Of a DNA stretch of 64,000 bases, positions 27,793 through 37,932 are shown piece after piece. This DNA comes from Curvibacter lanceolatus ATCC 14669. GTDB taxonomy: Bacteria; Pseudomonadota; Gammaproteobacteria; Burkholderiales; Burkholderiaceae_C. Position numbers and translations under genes: made by a program. The stretch covers positions 62,001 through 126,000 of the forward strand of contig NZ_KB906256.1 of assembly GCF_000381265.1 (NCBI RefSeq), read 5' to 3'. The notes under the pieces were generated by a model. The model was given only the letters and a program-made list of their open reading frames with translations, did no database searches and was not told the DNA's origin. Numbering within the stretch: the first letter of the stretch is position 1; every line of letters starts with the position of its first letter.

Positions 27793-27996
27793 ATGTCGAT
27801 CTTCGCCCGCCCACACTACACCTCTGACGCCACCCAGTTCATCGAACAGCTCAAGGCCGCCAAGCCCGAACTGGACGCCCAGCAACAAGCGGGCCGCGGC
27901 CTGCTGTGGGACCGCGAGCAAGACCGCGAATCCCAGGCAGGCTTCAAAGAGGCCCGCGTGCCGCAAAAGCCCTACGTCTACCAAAGCGGCCACTGA
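27793..27996 (+). CDS. DUF3460 family small protein
   Basis: Protein of 67 residues beginning MSIFARPHYTSDATQFIEQL and containing GRGLLWDREQDRE, which I recognise as the DUF3460 family of Burkholderiales; its function is unknown. The frame is open 18 codons further upstream, but the ATG at 27793 matches the family N-terminus. It precedes scpA by 74 bp, a common arrangement in this order. Confidence 0.88.
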   Translation: MSIFARPHYTSDATQFIEQLKAAKPELDAQQQAGRGLLWDREQDRESQAGFKEARVPQKPYVYQSGH

Positions 27997-28070
27997 GGCC
28001 CCGGCCCGGCGCCCCACCCCCGGCCACTCACCGGCCCACCGCCCGGCGCGCGCCTGCCCCGCCCCCACCC

Positions 28071-28940
28071 ATGAAGCCCAGCCCAGGCGCCGACACGGCG
28101 CAGCTCCCGCCTGCCCCTGACGGTGCCCCCGAAGGCGCGGCGATGCCAAGCGTGGTCGATCACGTGGCCGTGGCCCGCCTGTATGGCGAACCGCTGTTCG
28201 CCATGCCGACCGACCTGTACATCCCGCCCGATGCGCTGGAGGTCTTTCTGGAGGCCTTCGAAGGCCCGCTGGACCTGCTGCTCTACCTGATCCGCAAGCA
28301 GAACTTCAACATCCTCGACATCCCGATGGCAGGGGTGACGCGCCAGTACCTGGTGTATGTGGACGAGATCCGCACGCGCAACCTCGAACTGGCAGCCGAG
28401 TACCTGCTGATGGCGGCCATGCTGATCGAGATCAAGTCGCGCATGCTGCTGCCGCCCAAGCCCGCCCCCGAAGGGCAGGAGCCCGAAGACCCGCGTGCCG
28501 AGCTGGTGCGCCGCCTGCTCGAATACGAGCAGATGAAGCTGGCCGGCGCCAAGCTCAATGCCCTGCCCCATTTCGGGCGCGACTTCATGCGCGCCCAGGT
28601 GTACATCGAGCAAAGCCTGCAGCCGCGCTTTCCCGATGTGCACGTGGTCGACCTGCAGGAGGCCTGGCGCGACATCCTCAAACGGGCCCGCCTGGTGCAG
28701 CACCACCGCATCACCCGCGAAGAACTCAGCGTGCGCGAATACATGAGCAAGGTGCTGCGCGCCCTGCAGGGCCGCCGCTTTGTCGAGTTCGAAGACCTGT
28801 TCGAACCCGAAAAAGGCAGCACCGTGCTGGTGGTCACCTTCATCGCCCTGCTGGAGCTGGCCAAGGAAACCCTGATCGAGATCACCCAGGCCGAGGCCTT
28901 TGCCCCGATCTACGTGCGCCTGGCCTACACCCCGGCCTGA
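28071..28940 (+). CDS. scpA: Segregation and condensation protein A
   Basis: Kleisin subunit of the SMC-ScpAB condensin, 289 residues, needed for chromosome organisation. The family core is clear: FEGPLDLLLYLIRKQNFNIL, then EYLLMAAMLIEIKSRMLLP, and a C-terminal winged-helix region (VVTFIALLELAKETLIEITQ). About 55 residues of Pro/Ala-rich leader precede the core; the ATG at 28071 is chosen, but ATGs at 28143 or 28203 are alternatives. The gene is followed by nadB after 49 bp. Confidence 0.92.
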   Translation: MKPSPGADTAQLPPAPDGAPEGAAMPSVVDHVAVARLYGEPLFAMPTDLYIPPDALEVFLEAFEGPLDLLLYLIRKQNFNILDIPMAGVTRQYLVYVDEIRTRNLELAAEYLLMAAMLIEIKSRMLLPPKPAPEGQEPEDPRAELVRRLLEYEQMKLAGAKLNALPHFGRDFMRAQVYIEQSLQPRFPDVHVVDLQEAWRDILKRARLVQHHRITREELSVREYMSKVLRALQGRRFVEFEDLFEPEKGSTVLVVTFIALLELAKETLIEITQAEAFAPIYVRLAYTPA

Positions 28941-28989
28941 ACGCCCCCCAGGGCCTGGCCCTGTGCCTTTTCACACTCCCCCACTGACC

Positions 28990-30573
28990 GTGACCGAATT
29001 CGACACCCTCATCGTCGGCAGCGGCCTGGCTGGCCTGTGCGCCGCCCTGCTGCTGGCCCCCACCCGCCGTGTGGCGGTGATCAGCAAGACCTGCCTGGAC
29101 GCCGGTGCCAGCGGCATGGCCCAGGGCGGCATTGCCGCCGTGCTGGCCGAAGGCGACAGCTTTGACGACCATGTGCGCGACACCCTGGTGGCCGGGGCCG
29201 GCCTGTGCGACGAGGCCGCCACGCGTTTCGTGGTGCAGGGCGCACCGGCCGCCATGGCCTGGCTGCTGGCCCAGGGCGTGCCCTTCACCCAAGAACAGGG
29301 CACGCTGCACCTGACGCGCGAGGGCGGGCACAGCGCCCGCCGCATCGCCCATGTGGCCGATGCCACCGGCGCGGCCGTGCAGCGCACCCTGATGGACGTG
29401 GTGCGCCAAACCCCGGGCATCACGGTGCTGGAGCAGCACAGCCTGGTCGATCTGGTGCTGACCCCGGCCAGCGCCGACGGCGCCGCACGCCGCTGCCTGG
29501 GCGTGGAACTGCTGGACACCGCCCGTGGCCTGCGCCGCACCCTGCTGGCCCCGCACACCGTGCTGGCCAGCGGCGGCGCCGGCCAGGTGTTTGCCCACAC
29601 CACCAACCCCGACACCTCCACCGGCTGCGGCATGGCCGCCGCCTGGCGCGCCGGTTGCCGCGTGGCCAACCTGGAGTTCGTGCAGTTCCACCCCACCAGC
29701 CTGTGCCACCCCGAGGCCCAGGGCTTTCTGATCAGCGAGGCGGTGCGCGGTGAAGGCGGCCTGCTCAAACGGCCGGCCGCGGCCGGCGGCCAGCGCTTCA
29801 TGCCCGAGTACGACGCGCGCGCCGAACTGGCCCCGCGCGACGTGGTGGCCCGCGCCATCGACGCCGAGATGAAGCGCCACGGCCTGCCCTGTGTCGAACT
29901 GGACATCTCGCACCAGAGCCCGGCCTTTTTGCATGAGCACTTTCCCAACATCGCGGCGCGCTGCGCGGCCCTGGGCATCGACATCACGCGCCAGGCCATC
30001 CCGGTGGTGCCCGCCGCCCACTACACCTGCGGCGGCGTGCTGACCGACCTGGCCGGGCGCACCGACCTGCCGGGCCTGCTGGCCATTGGCGAGGTGGCCT
30101 GCACCGGCCTGCACGGTGCCAACCGACTCGCCAGCAACTCGCTGCTCGAATGCCTGGTGTTCGCGCGCGCCGCGGCCGACCACGTGCTGGCCGAGGCCCT
30201 GCCTGCCAGCCGCCCTGCCGCCCCGCCTGATCAAGCCCTGACCCCACCCGACCCGGCGCTGGAGGCCGATGCCGCCGCGCTGCGCCAGCAGCTGCGCGCC
30301 CTGATGTCGGCCCAGGTCGGCATCGTGCGCAGCGACGCCAGCCTGCAGGCCGCTGCCGAGGCCCTGGCCCCGCTGCAGGCCGCCAGTGAGCGCCTGTGGG
30401 CCCTGGGCCGGCCCAGCCGCGCCCTGCTGGAGCTGCGCAACCTGAGCCAGGTGGCCGCGCTGATGGTGCGCTCGGCGCGGCAACGCCAGGAGAGCCGGGG
30501 CCTGCACTTCAGCACCGACCACCCGCAGACCGACGCCGTGGCCCGGCCCACCGTGCTGCCTGGATCCCACTGA
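28990..30573 (+). CDS. nadB: L-aspartate oxidase
   Basis: FAD enzyme of about 527 residues converting L-aspartate to iminoaspartate, the first step of de novo NAD synthesis, for use by NadA. The N-terminal FAD-binding motif is [18 protein letters not shown], with [12 protein letters not shown] next. The later [15 protein letters not shown] and [20 protein letters not shown] are strongly conserved in NadB. I chose GTG at 28990 because the FAD motif begins right after it; the frame is open back to 28900 inside scpA. No clear ribosome binding site is seen. nadA and nadC are 8-11 kb away in another operon. Confidence 0.93.
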   Translation: MTEFDTLIVGSGLAGLCAALLLAPTRRVAVISKTCLDAGASGMAQGGIAAVLAEGDSFDDHVRDTLVAGAGLCDEAATRFVVQGAPAAMAWLLAQGVPFTQEQGTLHLTREGGHSARRIAHVADATGAAVQRTLMDVVRQTPGITVLEQHSLVDLVLTPASADGAARRCLGVELLDTARGLRRTLLAPHTVLASGGAGQVFAHTTNPDTSTGCGMAAAWRAGCRVANLEFVQFHPTSLCHPEAQGFLISEAVRGEGGLLKRPAAAGGQRFMPEYDARAELAPRDVVARAIDAEMKRHGLPCVELDISHQSPAFLHEHFPNIAARCAALGIDITRQAIPVVPAAHYTCGGVLTDLAGRTDLPGLLAIGEVACTGLHGANRLASNSLLECLVFARAAADHVLAEALPASRPAAPPDQALTPPDPALEADAAALRQQLRALMSAQVGIVRSDASLQAAAEALAPLQAASERLWALGRPSRALLELRNLSQVAALMVRSARQRQESRGLHFSTDHPQTDAVARPTVLPGSH

Positions 30574-30595
30574 GAAGCCCCTGAGGAGACACACC

Positions 30596-31474
30596 ATGAG
30601 CACCACCGACGCCCCCTTGAGCTCGCCCTACGGCACCCTGCCCCCGGCCTCGCCCGTGGCCACGCGCAAGCCGCTGAGCCTGCCGCGCCTGGCCGAGCTG
30701 CACGCCCGTGGCGAGAAGATCACCATGCTCACCGCCTACGACGCCACCTTCGCCGCCATGGCCGATGCCGCCGGGGTGGAGTGCCTGCTGGTGGGGGATT
30801 CGCTGGGCATGGTCTGCCAGGGTCTGCCCAGCACCGTGGGCGTGAGCCTGGACACCCTGTGCTACCACACCGAAAGCGTGGCCCGGGGCCTGCGCCGCGT
30901 GCAGGGCACGGCCTGGATCATCGGCGACCTGCCCTTTGGCAGCTACCAGAGCAGCCGCGAGCAGGCGCTGGAAAGCGCCGTGGCCCTGCTGCAGGCCGGC
31001 GCCCACATGGTGAAGCTCGAAGGGGGTGGCTGGACCACCGAGACGGTGCGCTTCATGGTGGAGCGCGGCATCCCCGTGTGCGCCCACCTGGGCCTGACCC
31101 CGCAGACCGTGCACGCCCTGGGCGGCTACCGGGTGCAGGGCCGGGGTGACAGCGCCGCCCTGCTGAAGGAACAGGCCCTGGCCCTGGAGGCCGCAGGCGC
31201 CAGCATGCTGGTGCTGGAAATGGTGCCGGCCGCCCTGGCCGGCGAGCTGACCCGCGCGCTGACGCGCTGCGCCACCATCGGCATCGGCGCCGGCCCGGAC
31301 ACCGCGGGCCAGGTGCTGGTCATGCACGACATGCTGGGCATCAACCTGGGCAAGAACCCGAAGTTCGTGCGCAACTTCATGGACGGCGCCGGCAGCGTGC
31401 AGGCCGCCCTGCAGGCCTATGTGCGCGCCGTCAAGGACGGCAGTTTTCCGGACCCGGCGCTGCACGCCTGGTGA
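30596..31474 (+). CDS. panB: 3-methyl-2-oxobutanoate hydroxymethyltransferase
   Basis: First enzyme of pantothenate synthesis, 292 residues, a TIM-barrel that adds a hydroxymethyl group from methylene-tetrahydrofolate to ketoisovalerate. Conserved segments are [41 protein letters not shown] and [27 protein letters not shown] precedes the ATG at 30596. It follows nadB after 22 bp and is likely cotranscribed. It converges on the transporter gene with a single base between stop codons. Confidence 0.96.
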   Translation: MSTTDAPLSSPYGTLPPASPVATRKPLSLPRLAELHARGEKITMLTAYDATFAAMADAAGVECLLVGDSLGMVCQGLPSTVGVSLDTLCYHTESVARGLRRVQGTAWIIGDLPFGSYQSSREQALESAVALLQAGAHMVKLEGGGWTTETVRFMVERGIPVCAHLGLTPQTVHALGGYRVQGRGDSAALLKEQALALEAAGASMLVLEMVPAALAGELTRALTRCATIGIGAGPDTAGQVLVMHDMLGINLGKNPKFVRNFMDGAGSVQAALQAYVRAVKDGSFPDPALHAW

Positions 31475-31475
31475 G

Positions 31476-32807
31476 TCAGGCCCCTTTTTCAGCGTCGATG
31501 CGCGAGGTGCTGCGCGTGTCGCGCATGCACCAGCACACGATCAACGTGCAGGCGATCACGGCGGTGGCATACCAGTAGAAGCCGCTCTCCAGCCCCGCCT
31601 GCTTGAACCACAGCGCCACGTACTCGGCCGTGCCGCCAAACACCGACACCGCCAGCGCATAGGGCACGCCCACCCCGGTGGCGCGGATGGCGGCCGGGAA
31701 CAACTCGGCCTTCACCACCGCATTGATCGAGGTGTAGCCCGACACGATCAGCCAGGCGCAGGCGATCAGGCCAAAGGCCTCCCACGGGCCTTGGGCATGG
31801 CGGATGGCGCTCAGCAGTGGCACGGTGAAGATCGTGCCCAGCAGCGCAAAGCCCACCAGCAAGGGGCGGCGGCCCACGCGGTCGGACAGCGCGCCGTAGA
31901 TCGGCTGCAGCAGCATGGCAAACACCAGCGAGGCGGCCGACACGGCGGTGGTCTGGCTGTCTGTCAAGCCCACCGACAGGCGCAGAAACTTCTGCATGTA
32001 AGTGGTGTAAACGTAGAACGCCAGCGTGCCGCCCATGGTCAGGCCGATCACCAGCAACACCTCGCGCGGGTGCTGGGCCAGTTGGCGCAGGCCGCTCAGG
32101 GGCTTGGCCTTGCTGCGGTTGGCCTCGAACGAGGCGGTTTCATGCAGGTCTTTGCGCATGCGCAAGGCCAGCACGGCCAGGCCGGCACCGATCAGAAACG
32201 GAATGCGCCAGCCCCAGTCACGCAGCTGGGCATCGGTCAGCAACAGGTGCTGCAGCACCAGCAAGACCAACAGTGCCGTCAGCTGCCCGCCGATCAGGGT
32301 CACGTACTGGAAGCTGGCGTAAAAACCCCGGTGCTTGGAGGTGGCCATCTCGGACAGGTAGGTGGCGCTGGAGCCATATTCGCCGCCCAGGCTCAGGCCC
32401 TGCAGCAGGCGCGCCAGCAACAGCAGCGCGGGTGCCCAGGCCCCGGCCACCGCATAGGTGGGGGCGCAGGCAATGATCAGCGAGCCCAGGCACATCAGCA
32501 GCACCGAGCCCATCAAGGCGTTCTTGCGCCCGCTGCGGTCGGCGATGCGGCCAAACAGCAGACCGCCCAGCGGCCGGATGAAAAAGCCCAGCGCAAAGAT
32601 GCCCGCGGTGGACATCATCTGCGCCGTGGCGTCCTGGGCCGGGAAGAAGGAATTCGCAAAGTACAGCGAGAAGGCCGCGTAGGTATAGAAGTCATACCAC
32701 TCGACCAGGTTGCCGGCCGAGCCGATCAGGATGGCGCGCAGGCGCCGGGCTTCAATGCGTTCGGGCGCGGCAGCCGAGGCTGCAGCGCCGCGGGCGGGTG
32801 CATTCAT
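31476..32807 (-). CDS. kgtP: MHS-family MFS transporter, alpha-ketoglutarate permease type
   Basis: Proton symporter of 443 residues and 12 helices. The MHS signatures are present: GNLVEWYDFYTYAAFSLYFA, IFALGFFIRPLGGLLFGRIA followed by DRSGRKNAL, and GEYGSSATYLSEMA. Match to E. coli KgtP is visible along the length, including YASFQYVTLIGGQL. I chose the ATG at 32807 (MNAPARG) because GGAG lies 9 bases upstream; an ATG at 32822 would overlap that site. It diverges from a DctB-like kinase gene, with a perfect inverted repeat in the intergenic region, so induction by the two-component system is likely. Confidence 0.87.
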   Translation of the reverse strand: MNAPARGAAASAAAPERIEARRLRAILIGSAGNLVEWYDFYTYAAFSLYFANSFFPAQDATAQMMSTAGIFALGFFIRPLGGLLFGRIADRSGRKNALMGSVLLMCLGSLIIACAPTYAVAGAWAPALLLLARLLQGLSLGGEYGSSATYLSEMATSKHRGFYASFQYVTLIGGQLTALLVLLVLQHLLLTDAQLRDWGWRIPFLIGAGLAVLALRMRKDLHETASFEANRSKAKPLSGLRQLAQHPREVLLVIGLTMGGTLAFYVYTTYMQKFLRLSVGLTDSQTTAVSAASLVFAMLLQPIYGALSDRVGRRPLLVGFALLGTIFTVPLLSAIRHAQGPWEAFGLIACAWLIVSGYTSINAVVKAELFPAAIRATGVGVPYALAVSVFGGTAEYVALWFKQAGLESGFYWYATAVIACTLIVCWCMRDTRSTSRIDAEKGA

Positions 32808-32888
32808 GTGGTTTGTCTCCATGCAAAGGGTTTCACGCCATTGTCAAAATCGCCGCGCCACACCGCATCCGTGCCCGCCGGGGCACCG

Positions 32889-32910
32889 TTCTGCGTAAAA
32901 CTACGCAGAA
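32889..32910. promoter_or_regulatory. Perfect inverted repeat, candidate response-regulator operator
   Basis: TTCTGCGTA (32889-32897) and TACGCAGAA (32902-32910) are exact reverse complements around AAAC. It lies between the divergent transporter and sensor kinase genes, 82 bp before the transporter start. Its position argues that the sensor kinase starts downstream of it rather than at the first codon of its open frame. Confidence 0.6.
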
Positions 32911-32980
32911 ACTGCCGCTCAAGCGTCTGGTCACGACCGCTCGCGCTATCGTTGGCGCCCACCCCTCCAGCCTGACCACC

Positions 32981-35203
32981 GTGCTCCACCGCCTCCAGCC
33001 CCTCATCCAGCCCCAGCTGCAACGCCTGGCCCACCCGCGCGCGCTGGCCTGGCTGGGCCTGGGCCTGCTGACTGCCGTGGCCGTGGGCGGGGCCGGCCAT
33101 TGGGCCGAACGCCGCGAGCTGCAGGCCAAGACGGCCGAACTGCACCAGGCCGCCGAGGTGTACAGCCTGGCCCTGCGCGGGGTGGCCGAGCGCTACGACT
33201 ACCTGCCCTATGCGGCGGCCCGCCACCCCGAGGTGCTGGCCCTGCTGGCCCAGCCCGATCTGCCCCAGCGGCGCCAGCAGGTGAACCGCTACTTTGAAGA
33301 CCTGCGCGGGCGCACCGACTCGGCCGCGCTGTACGTGATGGACCTGAACGGCCAGGCCCTGGCCGCCAGCAACTGGGCCACCCCGAACAGCTTTGTGGGC
33401 CAGTCGTACCGGCAGCGGCCCTACTTTGAGCAAGCCAGCCAGGGGGTGCGCAACACCTTCTATGGGGTGGGCCTGACCACCGGGGCCCCGGGCCTGTTCA
33501 TTGCCGAGCCCGTGCGCCAGCAAGGCGTGGTGCGCGGCGTGGTCGCCGTCAAGGTGGGGCTGGACGAGCTGAGCCGCGCCTGGGCCAAGGCCGCCGCACC
33601 GGTGCTGCTGCAAGACAGCCGCGGCATCGTGTTCTTGAGCTCCGAGCCCGACTGGCTGTACCGCAGCAGCCGCCCGCTGTCGCCCGAGGACCTGGCCTGG
33701 CTGGCCCGGCACGAGCAGTACGGCCCGCCGCAGACCCAGACCTACCCGGCCCTGCCCTGGCGGCTGGAGCGCTCTGCCGATTTGGCCGAGTACCGGCTGC
33801 ACACACGCCAGGGTGGGCGCCAGCGCGAGCTGCTGGCCCTGGACACGCCCCTGCCCGAGCTGGGCTGGACCCTGACCGTGAGCACCGACCTGGCCGAGGT
33901 GGACCAGGCCCGGCACCAGGCCCTGGCCCTGGCCACCCTGGGCGCGGCGGTGCTGCTGCTGGCCGCCCTGGGCTGGCAGCAGCGCGAGCGCCGCTTTGCC
34001 GAGCAGCGCCAGGCCCGGCAGGAGCTGGAGCTGCGCGTGCAGGAGCGCACACGCGACCTGCAACTGGCACACGCCTTTCGCAAGGCCATGGAAGACTCGC
34101 TGCTGGTGGGCATGCGGGCACGCAACCGGGAAGGCCGCATCATCTACGTCAACCCCGCCCTGTGCGAGATGGTGGGCTACCGGGTCGACGAGCTGCTGGG
34201 CTGCCTGCCGCCCTACCCCTACTGGCACCCCGACGAGCTGGACCGCCACCAGCGCGACAGCGAGGCCGCGCTGCAAGGCCGCGCCGCGCCACAAGGTTTC
34301 GAGTCGCGCATCCGGCACCGCGACGGGCATGACGTGATCACCATGGTCTACACCGCCCCGCTGATCGACGAGCAGGGCCAGCACCTGGGCTGGATGAGCT
34401 CGGTGGTGGACATCACCGCCCAGCGCCAGGCCGAGCAGCGCCAGCGCGAGCAGGCCCTGCAACTGCAGCGCAGCGCGCGCCTGGCCAGCCTGGGCGAGAT
34501 GGCCTCCACCCTGGCCCACGAGCTGAACCAGCCGCTGATGGCCTTGTCGAACTTTGCCCTGGCGGCCCAGACCCTGGCCCGCCAGGGCCCGCCCGAGCTG
34601 CTGCAATCGGCGCTGGGCGACATCGTGGCCCAGGCGCGCCGCGCCGGCGAGATTGTGCAGCGCGTGCGCGGCCTGATCCGCCCCCAGGGCGGCCAGCACC
34701 AGGCCTGCGATCTGGCCCAGGTGGTGGAGCGCGTGCAGGGCCTGCTGCAGGCCGAGCTGGCCGCCGCCCCGCTGCAGCTGGACCGCGCCGCACTGGCCGC
34801 CCTGCCCCCCGTGCGCGGCGACCGCCTGCTGCTGGAGCAGCTGCTGATCAACCTGCTGCAAAACGCGCTGCAGGCCACCGAACACCTGCCCGCCGCCCGC
34901 CGCGCCCTCGAATTGAGCGCCGGCGTGCAGGGCGAACAGGTGGAGCTGTGCGTGGCCGACCACGGCCCAGGGGTGTCGGCCGCCCTGCGCGAACAGGTGT
35001 TCAACCCCTTTTTCAGCACCAAGGCCGACGGCCTGGGCCTGGGCCTGAACATCTGCCGCACCCTGGTGGAGGCCCACGGCGGCCAGCTGGGGGTGCGCGG
35101 GCGCGATGATGGGCAAGCGGGCGCCGTGTTCTTCTTCACCCTGCCCCTGATGGCCCTGGCGCCCCCAGAACATCCAGAGCCACTGACACCCGCATCGACA
35201 TGA
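32981..35203 (+). CDS. Two-component sensor histidine kinase, DctB-like with PAS domain
   Basis: Membrane sensor of about 740 residues. One helix (WLGLGLLTAVAVGGAGHW) leads to a periplasmic dCache-type domain (about 50-290). A second helix (ALATLGAAVLLLAALGW), a coiled coil, and a PAS domain (about 375-490, IIYVNPALCEMVGYRVDELL) follow. The kinase core has the H-box AHELNQPLMALSNFALAAQ with H513, N-box LLINLLQNALQAT, and G-boxes DHGPGVS and GLGLGLNICRTLVEAHGG. The frame is open to 32798, but GTG at 32981 is preferred because the upstream part overlaps a likely operator and the divergent gene; the exact start is uncertain. It overlaps the response regulator by 4 bp (ATGA). Confidence 0.85.
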   Translation: MLHRLQPLIQPQLQRLAHPRALAWLGLGLLTAVAVGGAGHWAERRELQAKTAELHQAAEVYSLALRGVAERYDYLPYAAARHPEVLALLAQPDLPQRRQQVNRYFEDLRGRTDSAALYVMDLNGQALAASNWATPNSFVGQSYRQRPYFEQASQGVRNTFYGVGLTTGAPGLFIAEPVRQQGVVRGVVAVKVGLDELSRAWAKAAAPVLLQDSRGIVFLSSEPDWLYRSSRPLSPEDLAWLARHEQYGPPQTQTYPALPWRLERSADLAEYRLHTRQGGRQRELLALDTPLPELGWTLTVSTDLAEVDQARHQALALATLGAAVLLLAALGWQQRERRFAEQRQARQELELRVQERTRDLQLAHAFRKAMEDSLLVGMRARNREGRIIYVNPALCEMVGYRVDELLGCLPPYPYWHPDELDRHQRDSEAALQGRAAPQGFESRIRHRDGHDVITMVYTAPLIDEQGQHLGWMSSVVDITAQRQAEQRQREQALQLQRSARLASLGEMASTLAHELNQPLMALSNFALAAQTLARQGPPELLQSALGDIVAQARRAGEIVQRVRGLIRPQGGQHQACDLAQVVERVQGLLQAELAAAPLQLDRAALAALPPVRGDRLLLEQLLINLLQNALQATEHLPAARRALELSAGVQGEQVELCVADHGPGVSAALREQVFNPFFSTKADGLGLGLNICRTLVEAHGGQLGVRGRDDGQAGAVFFFTLPLMALAPPEHPEPLTPAST

Positions 35204-35811
35204 GCCCCACCACCCCCACCCTGTTCCTGGTTGACGACGACGAGGCCGTGCGCCGCTCGCTGTTGCTGCTGCTGTTTGCCCAGGGCCTGCCGGTGCAGGG
35301 CTTTGAATCGGGCGAAGCCTTCTTGCAGGCCTTGGCCCCCGGCCAGACCGGCTGCGTGGTCCTGGACCTGCGCATGGGTGGGCAAAGCGGCATGGCCGTG
35401 CTGGAGCAGCTGCGCCAGCGCCGCAGCCCGCTGGTGGTGCTGTTTCTGTCGGGCCATGGCGACATCCCCACCGCGCTGGAGGCGGTGCGCCAGGGCGCCT
35501 TCGACTGGGTCGTCAAACCCGACACCGGCCGCCTGCTGGAGCGCCTGCCCGCGGCCCTGGCCGAAGCCCAGGCGCGCGCCCACGCCCTGCAGCAATGGGA
35601 CAGCCTGACCCAGCGCGAACGCGAGGTGGCCCGCCTGGTCGGCCTGGGCTGGGCCAACAAAGAGATCGCCCGCCAACTGGAGCCGCCCTGCAGCCCCCGC
35701 TCGGTGGAAACCCACCGCGCCCACCTGTTTGCCAAGCTGGGCCTGGGCAACGACAACGAGCTGGGGCGGTGGCTGACGCGGCAGGGGTGGCTGGTGGGGG
35801 GTGGGGTCTGA
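35200..35811 (+). CDS. FixJ/LuxR-type response regulator, partner of upstream kinase
   Basis: Protein of 203 residues: an N-terminal receiver (LFLVDDDEAVRRSLLLLL, phosphoacceptor D56 in VVLDLRMGGQSG, conserved Lys in VVKPD) and a C-terminal LuxR-type helix-turn-helix (LTQREREVARLVGLGWANKE and SVETHRAHLFAKLGL). The usual P-G after the phosphoacceptor loop is replaced by GG. The start codon overlaps the kinase stop codon, so the two are translationally coupled. The likely target is the divergent kgtP gene through the inverted repeat at 32889-32910. Confidence 0.88.
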   Translation: MSPTTPTLFLVDDDEAVRRSLLLLLFAQGLPVQGFESGEAFLQALAPGQTGCVVLDLRMGGQSGMAVLEQLRQRRSPLVVLFLSGHGDIPTALEAVRQGAFDWVVKPDTGRLLERLPAALAEAQARAHALQQWDSLTQREREVARLVGLGWANKEIARQLEPPCSPRSVETHRAHLFAKLGLGNDNELGRWLTRQGWLVGGGV

Positions 35812-35843
35812 GCAACACCGCGCTTTGAAGCCCGCTCGACCCG

Positions 35844-36059
35844 TCATTGCGATGACCGGGGCTCAGCAATGATCTTCGCGGCAACAACCTTTGCCGAAGC
35901 TTTATCTGCAACAAACGCCAACAGGTATCCCTTGCCGTATTCGCTTTCAACAGCGTTCGACCCCACCCAATAGGCTGGATTTTCGTCGTCGTAGTACGCA
36001 GTCGGCGTTCCGAATTCGTGGGCTGTGGTGGCCTGGCGGTACGCTGGGTAGGCTGAACA
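35844..36059 (-). pseudogene. C-terminal fragment of a decayed gene, family unknown
   Basis: Read leftwards, 71 sense codons and a TGA stop encode a protein-like sequence including HEFGTPTAYYDDENPAYWVG and ESEYGKGYLLAFVADKASAK. There is no start codon: an in-frame TGA at 36060-36062 lies immediately upstream. Codon choice and base composition are visibly less GC-rich than in every neighbouring gene. I do not recognise the family. It occupies most of the 324-bp gap between the response regulator and pabBC and looks like the tail of a foreign gene. Confidence 0.5.
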
Positions 36060-36135
36060 TCAATATAGGGCCCAAGTCAGCCACACCAGCAGCCGCACCT
36101 CGGGTGGTGCGCGCCACTGGCTTGTGCAGCAGCCC

Positions 36136-37932
36136 TCACTCGGCGACGGCCACCCGCGCCGGAATCACCCCCCGCAAACTGTTCACAAACGCCAGCGCCT
36201 GCACCCGGGGCAGGTCACTCACGCGCACCACGTCCTCGCTCAGCCAGCCCTCCTGCAGGGCGGCTTCGCGGCCCACGCCGTCGAGCAGGCCGCAGTGCAG
36301 GGGCGGGGTGAGCCATTGGCCGTCGAGCAGCAGGGCCACGTTGCCGCGGGTGCATTCGGTGATCTCACCACGCTCGTTCCACAGCAGGGTGTCGAAGATG
36401 CCGGGCTGGGCCGGGGCCATGGCTTCGTAGTGAGCGCGGCGCGTGGTCTTGTAGCGGGTGAATTCGCTGAAGGCCTCGCGGAAGGCGCCGGGGGCCAGGC
36501 GCAGGGTGACCTGGGGGGGCGAATCGTCCAGGGCAAAGGCCTCGGCGTGGGCCAGGCCCTGGGCATCGAGCAGCAGGCGCACACGCCAGCGGCCCTGGGG
36601 GTGGCGGCGCACCAACTGGGCCAGCACCTTGTGCACGTGGTCCTCATCCCAGCGCACATTGAAGTGGCGGGCGGCACGGGCCATGCGGGCCAGGTGCAAC
36701 TGGCCGTGGCACAGGGCGCCGTCCTGCAGTCTCAGGGTTTCCAGAATCTCGAAGGGCTGGCTGGCGCGCTCCAGAAAGCCTTGCTTGTGTTGCCATTCAC
36801 GCCATTCGCCCACCGCCTGGGCGGCCGCGGTGATGCCGCTGCCGACACCGCAGCGGGCCTCACGCCCCTGCAGGCCCACAGTGCGGATGGGCACGTTGAA
36901 GGTGGCCGCCCCGCCGGGGCGCAGCACGCCGATGGCGCCGCAGTACACGCCGCGCGGCCCGGCCTCCAGGGCCTGGATGGCCTTCATCGCCTGCACCTTG
37001 GGGGCGCCGGTGACCGAGCCGCAGGGGAACAGGGCGCTGAACACGTCCAGCAGCCGGGTGCCGGGCCGGGTGCGGGCCTGCACATCGGAGGTCATCTGCC
37101 ACACCGAAGGCAGGGCTTCGACCTGGAACAGCTGCGGCACGCTGACGCCAAAGGGGTCGGCCAGGCGTGACAGGTCGTTGCGCAGCAGGTCGACGATCAT
37201 CACGTTCTCGGCCTGCTCCTTGGCGCTCTCAAGCAGGGCCTGGCGCTGCGCCGCGTCGGCGGCCGGGGTGGCGCCGCGCGGGGCGGTGCCTTTCATGGGG
37301 CGGGTGAGCAACTGGCCGTCGCGCCAGTCAAAGAACAGCTCGGGCGAGACCGACAACCATTGCTCTTCACCGGTCTGGATCAGCGCCGCATAGCCGCCGG
37401 GCTGGGCGCGTTGCAGGGCGTCGAACAGGGCGCGGCCGGCCTCGGCCTCGGTGATGCGCAGATCGGGCTCGGTGTCCACCAACTGGCCCAGGCGCTGCGC
37501 CGTGAGGTTGACCTGGTAGAAGTCGCCCGCGGCAATCTGCTGCTGCAGCTGCTCGAAGGGGCGCTGAAAATCCGCGGCCTCGTCCAGCGGCTGCCAATCG
37601 ACGCGGGCCGGCAGGGCCTCGCCCTCGTCGGGTGCGGGCCAGGGCCGGGGCTGGTCGAACACGGCAAACCAGGCCAGCGGCCCTGCTTCGGCGGGGTGCA
37701 CCTGCAGCGCCGAGTCAAAGGCTGGCGCGGCTTCGTAGCGCAAATAGCCCAGCACCCAGCGGCCGGCCTGGGCCGCGGCCTCGGCGGCCAGCAGCACCGG
37801 GGCCACCTCGCTCAGCTCGCGGGCCTGCAGCACTTGCTGGGGCTGGGTGAAGGCGTGGCGGGTGCGCGGGCCGGCCGGGTCGTGGGGGTCGGCAAAGTCG
37901 AGCAGAACGCGCACATCACCCGGGGTGTTCAA
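36136..37932 (-). CDS. pabBC: Aminodeoxychorismate synthase component I fused to aminodeoxychorismate lyase
   Basis: Bifunctional folate-pathway enzyme of 598 residues. The first 360 or so residues are PabB (chorismate to aminodeoxychorismate): [20 protein letters not shown] followed by KGTAPRG, then [16 protein letters not shown] and the late [18 protein letters not shown]. From about 385 on is PabC, a PLP-dependent lyase giving p-aminobenzoate: the PLP lysine is in [13 protein letters not shown] and [14 protein letters not shown] follows. A fusion of this kind is known in proteobacteria. The start codon overlaps the nadA stop (ATGA), so it is the third gene of a nadC-nadA-pabBC operon. Confidence 0.92.
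   Translation of the reverse strand: MNTPGDVRVLLDFADPHDPAGPRTRHAFTQPQQVLQARELSEVAPVLLAAEAAAQAGRWVLGYLRYEAAPAFDSALQVHPAEAGPLAWFAVFDQPRPWPAPDEGEALPARVDWQPLDEAADFQRPFEQLQQQIAAGDFYQVNLTAQRLGQLVDTEPDLRITEAEAGRALFDALQRAQPGGYAALIQTGEEQWLSVSPELFFDWRDGQLLTRPMKGTAPRGATPAADAAQRQALLESAKEQAENVMIVDLLRNDLSRLADPFGVSVPQLFQVEALPSVWQMTSDVQARTRPGTRLLDVFSALFPCGSVTGAPKVQAMKAIQALEAGPRGVYCGAIGVLRPGGAATFNVPIRTVGLQGREARCGVGSGITAAAQAVGEWREWQHKQGFLERASQPFEILETLRLQDGALCHGQLHLARMARAARHFNVRWDEDHVHKVLAQLVRRHPQGRWRVRLLLDAQGLAHAEAFALDDSPPQVTLRLAPGAFREAFSEFTRYKTTRRAHYEAMAPAQPGIFDTLLWNERGEITECTRGNVALLLDGQWLTPPLHCGLLDGVGREAALQEGWLSEDVVRVSDLPRVQALAFVNSLRGVIPARVAVAE

Noticed and set aside
32804-35173. 789-codon frame antisense to the DctB-like kinase
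   Set aside because: The kinase boxes are intact on the plus strand; the antisense product is low-complexity.
35891-36430. 179-codon plus-strand frame overlapping the end of pabBC
   Set aside because: Most of it is antisense to pabBC; the unique part reads better as the minus-strand gene fragment at 35844-36059.
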